A DNA stretch of 64,000 nt, taken from positions 4,691,620 to 4,755,619 of the forward strand of contig JAJEKV010000072.1 in NCBI GenBank assembly GCA_021234155.1, in the 5' to 3' direction. Position 1 is the first letter of the stretch; each line of letters starts with the position of its first letter. A model generated the notes under the pieces. The model made no database searches, was not told the origin of the DNA, and saw only the letters and a program-made list of their open reading frames with translations. The stretch comes from Isoetes taiwanensis (lineage: Eukaryota; Streptophyta; Lycopodiopsida; Isoetales; Isoetaceae). Position numbers and translations under genes: made by a program. Below, piece after piece: positions 44,658 to 53,632 of this stretch.

Positions 44658-46205
44658 ATGGCATCTCGCCCCACCACAGGAGGCAAAGGTAAGCTGGACT
44701 ACTATCTTAATATAAACTTGAGCGCCTGCCTGATTGAGTATGCCATATCATAAACCTCGGGGTATCCCACTTTTTCTTTGAGGAAATTGGGCTGTGGCTG
44801 ACAAATTAACATCTTCTAGATGCCTCACTGGTCCCCACAAATGCATACCTGTGTGCAGAACTTCATAGGGCACCCAATTGCTTCCCTGAGGGGCTTTCAT
44901 TTTGCACAACATTGGCCTTTTTCTCCAGTAGGCTACCCTTCCATCACGAGGGGTATCTTAACTACGCTCATGGGCAATAGAACGAACTTCTCCCTCACAC
45001 CAAATTGGGCGGATGCCCATTTTACTCTTAAGGACACCACGACTTCCTTGGATGGTAGACTTGGGCAGGAATAAATTGGGCGGGCACCCAATTTGGTGTG
45101 CGTAGGGATCCGGCCAAATTGGGCGGGCGCCCAATTTGGCCTCTATGATGCAACCGTCTCTTCAGCCCCAAGTCTCACCATGAATTGAGCCGGAGTAAAT
45201 TGGGCGGGCGACCAATTTGGTGTGCGTAGGGATCCGGCCAAATTGGGCGGGCGCCCAATTTAGCCTCTATGATGCAACCGTCTCTTCAGCCCCAAGTCTC
45301 CCAAGTACTAACACTACTTTCCGTTCTGCAGGAATTATTATGGCGCGAACAAAAGCATCGCCGGTTCCCCGGGTTCTGGTCGCACCCAAATTTGCAGAGG
45401 CTATTGCAAGAGAGGATGCAAGAACAGAAGAAGAGAAAGAACTGTTTGCTGGCATCCAGGTAGTGCCCCATGAAGTTTTGACGGTTGCTGATGAATGGTA
45501 CTGGTGCATAGAGATAGGGAATATTCATCCAGGGTCCCAGACAAACCACCTCAAGGATCTTCTGCTTTTCTTTGGCAAGAGAGGGACAGGAACTCGGCGG
45601 GTATCGTCATCGACATGGAGGTCTCGCCTGAGAACAATCATGACTTCCTCATCGATGTTGAAGACACCGTAGATCGGACTTTCGTCCGTTATAAGGTTCC
45701 ACTTTCTAGCTACGAGCCATGTATGATGAACGCAAGTATAAAGGAAAGCCCACAATCTTGCGCTCATAGAGGATGGGCGCTAGACTCATATGAAAGTTTA
45801 GAGCGCTCGGGCATCAAATCAAGAACTGATATCTTGGATGGCTACTACGCTGTCAGACAGTGGATATTAGAACACAAAGAGAATAGGTCGAAAGCACTTT
45901 TCACGGAGTATCAAGGCAAAAACCAACCTAAAGTATACGATACTAAGTGGCTTAAGTCTAGATACAAGAAGAGTGAGACAGCACAAGCGCAGGTGCCAGC
46001 GCCCATGGAGACCGAGACAGCAGCAAAGAAGGCGAGGACACCTGCTACAGCTATTCCCCGTAAAGCTGCCCCTAAACTTGTATTGGGTAATATGTCGAGA
46101 ACAACAAGGTCGCCCCAGGTGAGTGCAGAAGAGGAACAATCGTCTGAAGAGGAACCCTCTAAGCGCAGAGGAAAACATTTAGCTGGTCCGTCCAAGAGGC
46201 GCTAA
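44658..46205 (+). CDS. Spliced gene, basic Ser/Lys-rich tail, unknown function
   Basis: Exon 1 (44658-44688) reads MASRPTTGGK, with donor AAAG|GTAAGC. The intron (44689-45331) ends TACTAAC (45306-45312) ... TTCTGCAG, an ideal plant branch point and acceptor. Exon 2 joins in frame: GIIMARTKASPVPRVLVAPK, FAEAIAREDARTEEEKELFA, WYWCIEIGNIHPGSQ. A frame change near 45585 links to IVIDMEVSPENNHDFLIDVE, DGYYAVRQWILEHKENRSKA and a basic tail with KKARTPATAIPRKAAPK and SKRRGKHLAGPSKRR, to TAA 46205. The tail looks like a nuclear or DNA-binding tail. If translation began at the internal ATG (45340) the protein would start ARTK like histone H3, but splicing makes that unlikely. Five palindromes lie in or next to the intron. 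I do not know the family. Confidence 0.5.
45072..45305 (+). repeat. 124-bp tandem duplication carrying palindrome pairs
   Basis: 45072-45177 and 45196-45301 share TAAATTGGGCGGGC.., GTGTGCGTAGGGATCCGGCC and CTCTATGATGCAACCGTCTC with period 124, so the palindromes at 45072/45113 and 45196/45237 are copies of a two-palindrome unit. It lies within intron 1 of the spliced gene. Confidence 0.9.
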
Positions 46206-46860
46206 GCTGGGACATCTCACCACAGAGCCCAAATAGTTCTGGAGAGGGAGTCTTTGTCCGCTTCTTCATCATCGAAGAACGGAGACTAGCCGCGATCGTG
46301 AAGTTCACTCCATCTGCTGGCGACGTCACACAGGAGAGCAGACATGAGTTGTCACAGAGCGCCATTGCGAGCATCAAGCACAGGGAGAGAATCTACCCTC
46401 TGGGGGTGGGCTTCGAGATTGAAGTCAATGTATTCAAGATGCATAAAGCCCCCGACTTGTAGGGTCATAAGTCCAGAGCACTTGGACACTCTCTACTTAA
46501 TCGTTTATCGACCATCGATGCACCCTCCCCATTGCTGATGTCGTCGCCGATTCGATCCACGATAGAGGCGAGCAATTAAGTGGAAGAAGGCAGAGGACCT
46601 CCAAAATGCAGAATTTTGGATTGTAAATGGCAACCATACGACCACGGTTGCTCAACTGCTTGTCACACAAGCTTTGGCATGGCCTCCTGAAAGGAAGCAC
46701 TTGGCAGAACTGATATTCTTTTTCTATGCCAAAAGAAAATGCCGAGTCCTGGCAGGAAATCTCACAGCAATCGAGTACATTCGTGTCAGCCAGGAGAATA
46801 ATGACATAACAAAGAAGACTATACACGAAGAAGTATTCTTCGAAGAAATTCAGCAGCTTC
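46206..46860 (+). pseudogene. Downstream coding-like pieces, possible ParB-like domain
   Basis: About 46170-46459 is open in a third frame: GEGVFVRFFIIEERRLAAIV, KFTPSAGDVTQESRHELSQ, IYPLGVGFEIEVNVFKMHKA, stop at 46459. About 46480-46856 has, across frame changes, YRPSMHP, LPIADVVADSIHDRGEQL, then WKKAEDLQNAEFWIVNGNHT and TTVAQLLV. The layout residue list, 'preferred address' stretch, then VxNGNHxxxVAQLL resembles ParB/sulfiredoxin-like folds (G-x-H-R/T). It may be the 3' part of the preceding gene, decayed, or another unit. The longer plus frame to 47105 runs antisense into gene P1. Confidence 0.3.
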
Positions 46861-47096
46861 GAAACCAGTGGGCATTCTACGGGAAGATTCAGCTCAAAGA
46901 TCTGCTGATCAGGAAGCCAATACAGGTGGACCACAGCACGAGTGAGCTTCCTGCAAGCACTCGCAGGTCCATCTGCTTTAGACTGGAGCCATGGATCAAG
47001 ACTAACACCATTCATATAGCACTGGTTAACATCGTTGTAGCTCAAGTAGCACTTGAAGGATCGGATGTTCTCCGGACGATCTGGCAAGGAAGCCAT
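46857..47096 (-). CDS. P1: small paralogous protein of the palindrome cluster
   Basis: ATG 47096. About 80 residues align with P2 and P3: KCYLSYNDVNQCYMNGVSLD then PWLQ, ending in AVVHLYWLPDQQIFELN. Shared pattern: C-x4-[GE]-[IV]-x-[LM]-[DE]-x-W, about 25 residues, then V-x-H-[IL]-x-W. The frame stays open to 46497 (199 codons), but homology stops near residue 80, so the tail is probably read-through of antisense DNA. TATAAAAG at 47120-47127 lies only 23 bases before the ATG. Palindromes 47208-47239 and 47281-47303 are just upstream. Function unknown; no signal peptide. Confidence 0.6.
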
Positions 47097-47160
47097 GAGA
47101 GATGAATGCAGTGGAGTTGCTTTTATAGTGGCGAAAAATTATTGATGTCAATTATTGGCG
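47097..47160 (-). promoter_or_regulatory. P1 promoter module
   Basis: On the minus strand CCAATAAT (47158-47151), CATCAATAATT (47147-47137), a 9-base gap, TATAAAAG (47127-47120), then ATG at 47096. The short TATA-to-ATG distance implies an almost leaderless mRNA. Confidence 0.65.
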
Positions 47161-47401
47161 TACATTCTAGAGCTAGTATTGACCGTATACGGTATACCTG
47201 TACAGCCACGCGAAATTGGGCGGGCGCCCAATTTCGCGTACCATTCACTATGTGCATTCAAGGGGAACCATTCTAGGGCAAAGTGGGCGGGCGCCCAATT
47301 TCACGGGACATGTTGGACAAGTTGCACATATAGAAGACAAGTTGTACTAATACTTTATCTCATAGATGATTACAGTCTGATTACAACAAGATGACAAGCC
47401 T

Positions 47402-47653
47402 TCATTTAGGGGGACTCTTCTGAGTCATTTTCACCGGGCACCCCAGGATCTTCTCTATCATGTACATTTGATGCTCTCTATTCCATATCAGATGGATGAT
47501 AACATCGAAGGGATCAGGATAATGGCGAGGATTTAGAGCGACTGTGGTCATCCAGTCTTCCATGGGTATCTCTCGCTCGCGGCACTGCTTGAAGTTTTCG
47601 TGATTCATCTTGCAGGTGATGGAATCACGTTCAGGACCAGAATGAGACCACAT
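47402..47653 (-). CDS. P2: small paralogous protein of the palindrome cluster
   Basis: 83 residues, ATG 47653 to TAG/TAA near 47402. Contains KMNHENFKQCREREIPMEDW and DVIIHLIWNREHQMYMIEKI. Most diverged of the three (the GIS/G-V-S-L-D-P-W block becomes EIPMEDW) but the C, W and IHLIW positions are kept. TATAAATA at 47699-47706, CATCAATAATT 47715-47725 and CCAATAAT 47743-47750 (all minus strand) form the same promoter layout as in P1 and P3. It is divergently arranged with P3 across a 205-bp shared intergenic region. Confidence 0.65.
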   Translation of the reverse strand: MWSHSGPERDSITCKMNHENFKQCREREIPMEDWMTTVALNPRHYPDPFDVIIHLIWNREHQMYMIEKILGCPVKMTQKSPPK

Positions 47654-47858
47654 GGCTAGACGAAGGCCAAATTTGATGGACTAAATTGGTTTGAGATATA
47701 TTTATACCCACCATAATTATTGATGGTATTTATGCGCAAAAGATTATTGGATATACATACTACTCGTATATACACCCAATAATGCTGCTACAGTGGTCAT
47801 CAATAATTCCATGGCTATAAATATAGCCGCATTCGAGGGCACAGCACATTCCTTTGCC
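47654..47858. promoter_or_regulatory. Divergent P2/P3 promoter region
   Basis: P2 side (minus): CCAATAAT 47750-47743, CATCAATAATT 47725-47715, 8-base gap, TATAAATA 47706-47699. P3 side (plus): CCAATAAT 47776-47783, CATCAATAATT 47798-47808, 7-base gap, TATAAATA 47816-47823. The same ordered module as in P1, facing outwards. Confidence 0.7.
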
Positions 47859-48092
47859 ATGTCTCGCCGTCTTCAGAGGCCCCATCTTGACATCCTCACT
47901 TGCCTTATGACCTTTGACGATCTTCATGCCTGCGAGTTGAAAGGGATCTCCCTCGATCCCTGGCTGTATGGTATAGCTACTGGTCGAAAGAAAGACTCCC
48001 CCGGCGAGTATCATGTTACTATCCATATTGTGTGGGTTCCGGAGCGCGAGGCTTTTGAGATTAATAGAATCACCAATAATTACAATCTATGA
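47859..48092 (+). CDS. P3: small paralogous protein of the palindrome cluster
   Basis: 77 residues from ATG 47859 (MSRRLQRPHLDILTCLMTFD, ACELKGISLDPWLYGIATGR, VTIHIVWVPEREAFEIN). An upstream in-frame ATG at 47793 lies before the TATA box and is ignored. Closest to P1: C-x4-G-[IV]-S-L-D-P-W and H-[IL]-x-W-[LV]-P-[DE] match. TATAAATA (47816-47823) sits inside a GGCTATAAATATAGCC palindrome, 35 bases before the ATG. Three more GC palindromes follow 150-250 bp downstream. No known family recognised. Confidence 0.68.
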   Translation: MSRRLQRPHLDILTCLMTFDDLHACELKGISLDPWLYGIATGRKKDSPGEYHVTIHIVWVPEREAFEINRITNNYNL

Positions 48093-48347
48093 GTCATGTA
48101 TTTCATAACTTTATATGATATGATGATGTAACTGTGTTGTGCATGATTCAGCTGTTATATGATATGATGATGTAACTGTGTTGTGCATGATTCAGTTGTT
48201 ATATGATATGATGATGTAAATGTGTTGTGCATGATTCAGTTGAAGGAAACTGGGCGGGCGCCCAATTTCTGGGGGAGACTATTCCTGAAGTAAACTGGGC
48301 GGGCGCCCAATTTCCTCTGGAAGGAAAGTGGGCGGGCGCCCAATTTC
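48093..48347. repeat. P3 3' flank: short tandem repeat and three palindromes
   Basis: A 55-bp unit (TGTTATATGATATGATGATG then TAACTGTGTTGTGCATGATT) is repeated about 2.5 times at 48110-48240. Then three GC palindromes lie within 100 bp, two of them followed by TTCCTCTGGA. Confidence 0.8.
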
Positions 48348-48355
48348 CTCTGGAG

Positions 48356-49579
48356 CAGGGTAGCCCTTAAGGACGAAAGTTCGCCAAAAGGCTATTTTTT
48401 AAGGGTATCGAGAAATTTTGATGCTATGGTTTAGTAGGGCCTGTTATAGATGAAAAAAATAAAATTAGCCAACTTTTCTACAAACAAATCTCACTCCACT
48501 AGAAAATTCGCCACATCCACTAAGCGTCATAACTATGGATTCGCCTTATCCTCTACCCTCTTTCTCGAAGATTTCTTAAGGAATCGCCTAATATTCTAGG
48601 CTTTCTTCATAACCTAATCTATTCTCCATATCCATTAGAGGAAATTTGAGATCTCATTTCATCCCCATAAGAATCCTCCAATGGAATGGCTACCCTCTAT
48701 TAACTGCAATTAATGCAGCACCAACAACTTCATTGCTGTCGTTTTTCCCCCCATAACTTTTGATCCACTTGTCAAAATGTTGCGGCGTTTGTTGCATTAG
48801 ATGCGGAATGAAAAGATCTTTCCAATGATATATGGTTATGATGTATTTCAATATGGTCATATGCGTTAACCTTAAAAAAATATGATTTTTTGCTTATTTC
48901 TTATATATTTATATCGTAAAAGATATATGAATGGGTTATCACTAGATAGATCTTGTGAAGACGAACCCATTGCTACAAAAAGTTTTTGAATCGGAGTTCT
49001 GGATCAAAAGTTATAATGAAAAAATGATACTATAGAAGTTAGTTGCAGCTGCATTAATTACAGGCTGCCACATAATACTGGAATGAGATATACTAGAGCA
49101 TTTTAAGCATCCCTTAATGGGACAAAATGTGATCTCATTTTTCCTCTAATGCATCCAGGTACATATGACAATTTTAAGAGGTGTAGCTATTGTGTTTAAA
49201 ATACTTCTAAGGATGCATTGGAGAGTATTTTTTTTACAGAACTCCCTTTTAATAGATTTGTTTTATATACAAGGATAAGCCATGTTCTCATTTGCAAAGG
49301 TTAAGTTGTGGTATTGCATCATGCAAGTATAATTATAATGTGTTTGTGTCCTTGATTAAATATGGATGCCGGTGAATAAACTTTCACCATAGAAATTGCA
49401 CTTGGAAAAGAAAGACTCTTAAATTTTGGCAAAATAATATTGGCCATGATTTGTGTAGATTTCTATAAAAAACATTCATGTGTAGAAAACATTCGCCAGC
49501 ATAACTAATCTTGCAACTCTATTATTCGCCGGGCCTTCTAAATTATGCTTAGACAAATTTGGCCTTAAGGGCAACCCTG
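48356..49579. mobile_element. hAT-type non-autonomous element 1
   Basis: Ends CAGGGTAGCCCTTAAGG and, inverted, CAGGGTTGCCCTTAAGG. An 8-bp target duplication CTCTGGAG lies at 48348-48355 and 49580-49587. CAGGG-type ends plus 8-bp duplication identify the hAT superfamily. 1224 bp, AT-rich, no transposase and no captured gene seen. It inserted in the TTCCTCTGGAG sequence that follows the last palindrome. Confidence 0.93.
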
Positions 49580-49587
49580 CTCTGGAG

Positions 49588-50612
49588 GCCTCGATGAAAC
49601 AAGATATTACTATTCAAAAATTGCACGTCATGGGCTGTTCTCAATGTAGACAAGAACCATTCTATTCATATAGGAATGAGTACATGGATGGATTACATAG
49701 ATAATAATATCAACTAAACATCATGCCTCGAAAGAGATAGTTGAACAGAAAGATAATAGATAGTAATAGATAATATTAAACATGGACGTTCAGGTCAATA
49801 TCCGTTCCCACCGCAATTAGATCCCCGGATCGAACTTCGTTATGCCTTGTGCGCTATGAGATCCGGCCATCATCAATTCTCCCATTGGATAGGGAGGCCG
49901 AGGATGAGTTTAGTTACCAAACCCACACGCCCCTTTTTTTCCTTTGTAAAAGCTTCTTAAATATGGATGGAACCCGTTGTGCGGCCAAACATCGTTCATT
50001 TTCAGCAACCTCTTGAAGCTTACGCCTGTAAATATGGCGTTTCAAGGAAATCAAAGCGACCTTCAGCTCTACCCCGGCGAGGTGATCCGCTCATCACCAT
50101 CCTTCATCAACTCTCCACGACAAAGGAGCTTCATCGGTTGGTGTCTCATTTCTTCATTGCCATTTTCGTTTATCTCGTTTCGCACCTCAAGCCGAATTCG
50201 ATTCGCATGAGCTAATATTGGCTGGAAGATATGGCACTGCATTTCGCTCATTGTGAATCCATCGCTGCGCCTAGTTCGGACCATTCTGACTGTCCCGACT
50301 ATGAATCTACAATGCAGATTTACGAATGCCGGTTGGTGCGGCGAGACCACGTCCAGTGAAGGCGCTTGGGCGGCAAACAAACTCGGATGTCACTTCTTTG
50401 GCATAGTAGATAAAAGGCCTGCCAACTCACCTACCTGCACGCATTTCGAAATTTTGCATCATTCCACCAAATAAAACCCTTATATTCTAAAAAATCGGGT
50501 CCATTTGGGAGTCATATGGACTTAGGCAAAGTCCACAATTAATGAAATTATGCTTGAAGCAGGTCAAAACAATTACATGATGCAAGTACGAGAATGAAGA
50601 ACTTGAACTTAC
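49588..50612 (-). other. Region between hAT element 1 and gene I exon
   Basis: Coding-like but frame-broken on the minus strand: 50380-50069 reads HANRIRLEVRNEINENGNEE, and after a frame change DHLAGVELKVALISLKRHIY and QEVAENERCLAAQRVPSIFK (to about 49925). No family recognised. 50520-50548 matches, in inverted orientation, the start of the gene I exon at 39745-39770. Confidence 0.3.
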
Positions 50613-51335
50613 TTTTTTCAAGCTCTGTCCTTGCAGTTTCTTTTTTATTCTTCAGTTCTGCACACGTTGAGCACACAGACATTCTGTGTCTTCGAGGAAT
50701 TTTTACAAGGCCAAATTCAGTTTTCCACAATCTAGTGAAATGTGAATAAGAGATATGCTGAGACTGACTGCATGTCTCTTTGTATTCTTTGAAAACATCT
50801 TTTTTTGTGATGTTATCTGTCAAGTGATACATATTGCTGTTTGGCAATTTTCCACACGTTTCTCTGAAGTATTTCTCCATCCATGCCACAGCAGCTAGGG
50901 CATGCATTGTTACAATTCTTCCAGGCCCACAGTGGTCATCAATGCTAGGGTTTTTGTCTAATCTTTTATGTATTCGAGACATTCTGGAGGAACCCAGGCG
51001 GTGCACGACCATGAAGCATTTTTGACACACTTCTTGCCGATTGATATAGTGCAAGAAGTTGTGCCTGTCTGGTCTTACATGATAAGCCAAGTATGCATTC
51101 TGTTCTGAAATTGTCATAGAACTGTAATGGTCTCTAATTGCACGAAGTTTAGCCATGTTGAATTTGCTAATGCATCCCAATGAACAGCATGTAGTTCTGA
51201 GAATTTTTCTTATTTTCTGCTCGTCCATCAGATTTCTTCTTCGTACGCAAGAACATGCTCTCAAGCTGAAATCTACTTTGAATTTCTTTGAAGATTGGTT
51301 AGAGAACATGTAATCTCGTTGTTCCTTATCATGGT

Positions 51336-53632
51336 CAGGGTTTCCCTTAAGGGGCGAATATTCGCTAATATGCTATAATTAAGGTTTCTGAAAAATATAG
51401 ATACGAATCTTGAGTAGGTTTGGTTTAAAGAAAAAAAATTAATTTTCGCCCCGGTTTCGATGGGCTAGGCTCCCGCCCAGCTCGTGTTCGCCCTAAAGAC
51501 GATGGGCAATTTCTAACTATTCGCCAGGTTCTCGATACGAGGTCTTCATATTCAAGATTGGTTCGCCTCTTAGACCTCTAGTCGCCGCTGCTGTATAAGA
51601 GTTTTAAGAAGGTGACTTTGGCTTGTAAATCTGGACACAATAAAATAGTTTTCGGTAGAGGAAGTAGATTGAGCGGCGCCTAGGGCTAGCGTATAACCAC
51701 CATAAGAGAAGCGACCACCATGAGCATGAGCATGAGCATGAGCATGAGCATGTTTGGTATTCCTTGGCCTTGGCATGAGCATGGTGGCCTTTTCTGTTTC
51801 TAGGAGAGCAGCTAATCCATAAGTGGAAGTTACCAATCCGGCATTGCTGATACATTGCAGAAGGATAGAGTTGAATATATACAGTGCCAACTTCATAAGC
51901 TACCAATCCAACAGTGCTGATATATTGGATAGAGTTCATGTACAACAACTTCATATAAGGTTTGCGTTATGCTTTTTGTTTTCTGAATGAAGAAATGCCC
52001 ATTTCAACATTTTATTTTGTAGCAAAGCATAGCCTAGCTTAGCTTGGGCAACTTTGAGGTCTGACAAAGAATTTGATGACAGGTAATCATGTCGGCATGT
52101 AAACCAATAGTCATTGAGTATGAGCTATTCTTCATAACCGAACATGGCAGTGGGGAATCAATGCGCATATTTGGCAGAGAGTTATGTTGCTAGAAGTATT
52201 GCACAGGTAAAAATACTAGATAATAGAGTTTAAATATCTTGTATTATGTCCTCCTTCATTTTCATATGTATTTGACAAGCAACGTCATTCTGATGTATTT
52301 CTGCTATTATCTTAAATATAATAGGTAGTACAACTAGTTCTACTAGATGGCAGATTCTGCGTTGTTTGGCACTGCACCATGTTATGTCTGCATGTCTACA
52401 GCCACCATGTTACAATTTTTTATTGAATTGCAAAGGATTTAGAGTTCTTATTAGATAACTGATCCTTATAATCTATTGCCATCTACAAAAACATGTGCAT
52501 GTTTTTCTTGTGGTGCTATATTATGATGCTTAAATGACCTTATAAGTTCATTCTATTTCTCAGTTGCAGGTAGGTTTTCTGTAACATTCTACGCAGGTTT
52601 TGAGCAGAGCATTAGGAGGAGAATCTGGAAGATCTCCAGTAGGTTGGGAAATTGGTTTAAGACAAGTTGACCTAAATGATGAAATTCTTAAAAAACCATA
52701 TGCAGCTCAAGTGCCTCCTCATTTGAAAGTCTTACAGAGCCATCAAGATCAGGTATTTATTATTGGTGTTGAATATTAAATATGGAAGCTTATACCTTGG
52801 TAAATGCATAATTGTTAAGGTTCTGAATCCTTCAAAGTGTATTCAGGTTCTTGTATTACCTCCTGGAGGAGTTCTGCTTGGCTCATCTCCGAGAACTCCC
52901 ATTGAAATGTTTGCTATTGGGAATCATGTGCTTGGCATTTAAGGCCATCCTGAGTTCACCAGTGATGTCTTATTGGACATTATCAATGGTCATCTAGCTG
53001 CTGGGGTGCTTACGGTAATGCTTGTTAGGTCTGCTCTAGATTACTGAAAGTTTTATTTATGGTTTGATTATCACTGAAAGGTGGATAATTATGGAGGGTT
53101 GATCCAGTCATCCCTCCAATATTAAGAGTTCCAGTTTCTTATCTGACTTTGTTTTATCCTTTTTAAGTGCCATTTACTTCTCTCTAACAAGTGTCAAAAC
53201 TGACCTGTAGGAGCAAGAGGCAAGTGAAGCTAGACAGACGTTGGATTCTGCTTTTTGCAACACTTGTTTGGCATTGAGCTAATTCTAGCAGTTATAATTA
53301 CCGGATTTTCACTCTCGGTAGACAGCCCATGTTTGTTATTGGTCTTAAATTTTGTAAATGTGTCAACTATTAGACTAGTGGAGAAATTATTGTGTCAAAA
53401 TACACAATCATTTATGATATGCAGCAAGTATTAGACTTGTGAAAATGAAAACACTTTCTTACCTTTTTAACTCTATATAAAATTTTGAATCTTTGGAAAA
53501 AATTTCGCCTTGGGTGCTATATTGTAGGTTGCAGAAGGAAAAAAATCGCCAGTATAGCTAAGCACTGAACTACAAAATTCGCCACATGTTCTAAACTTAC
53601 ACACTTAAAAATATTCCTTAAGGGAAACCCTG
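51336..53632. mobile_element. hAT-type element 2 carrying an amidotransferase gene
   Basis: Ends CAGGGTTTCCCTTAAGG in inverted orientation; 8-bp duplication ATCATGGT at 51328-51335 and 53633-53640. 2297 bp. Ends closely resemble those of hAT element 1 (48356-49579). No transposase. The interior holds plus-strand exons of a class I glutamine amidotransferase with introns intact, plus a (GAGCAT)n run at 51721-51750. It interrupts gene I's N-terminal exon. Confidence 0.95.
52597..53282 (+). pseudogene. Captured class I glutamine amidotransferase-like exons
   Basis: Exon 52597-52752 (acceptor TTCTACGCAG) reads VLSRALGGESGRSPVGWEIG and PPHLKVLQSHQDQ. Exon 52847-53014 reads VLVLPPGGVLLGSSPRTPIE, MFAIGNHVLGI, stop (TAA 52940-52942), then GHPEFTSDVLLDIINGH. 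Exon 53211-53282 reads EQEASEARQTLDSAFCNTC to TAA. This is the C-terminal half of GATase1/gamma-glutamyl-peptidase-like proteins: SHQDQV, PPG and the catalytic His-Glu box GIQGHPEF, here with Q changed to a stop (CAA to TAA). The exon with the nucleophile Cys (GxCxGHQ) was not found. Splice phases fit, so capture was at DNA level. Confidence 0.85.

Larger units (their letters stand above)
43041..48346. repeat. Cluster of 14 GC palindromes, core AATTGGGCGGGCGCCCAATT
   Basis: Copies: 43041-43064 (perfect 24-bp palindrome, centre GGCGGCCGCC), 43163-43186, 43226-43243 (half), 43361-43384 (inside a 58-bp palindrome), 45001-45024, 45072-45095, 45113-45140, 45196-45219, 45237-45264, 47208-47239, 47281-47303, 48247-48268, 48292-48313 and 48325-48346. 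The core is kept while the flanks differ between copies and mostly pair with each other: GCC..GGC at 45113, ACGCG..CGCGT at 47208, CAAA..TTTG at 43041. None was seen elsewhere in the window except a weak GGGCTAGGCTCCCGCCC near 51460. Each arm contains an inverted CCAAT pentamer and a GGGC/GCCC box. Confidence 0.9.

Noticed and set aside
46674-47105. 143-codon plus frame as a whole gene
   Set aside because: Its 3' half is antisense to P1, whose homology to P2 and P3 and promoter are clear; only the 5' part is kept, as a possible ParB-like piece.
43041-48346. CRISPR-like array
   Set aside because: Palindromes are irregularly spaced (tens of bases to kilobases), have no uniform spacers and lie in plant nuclear DNA.
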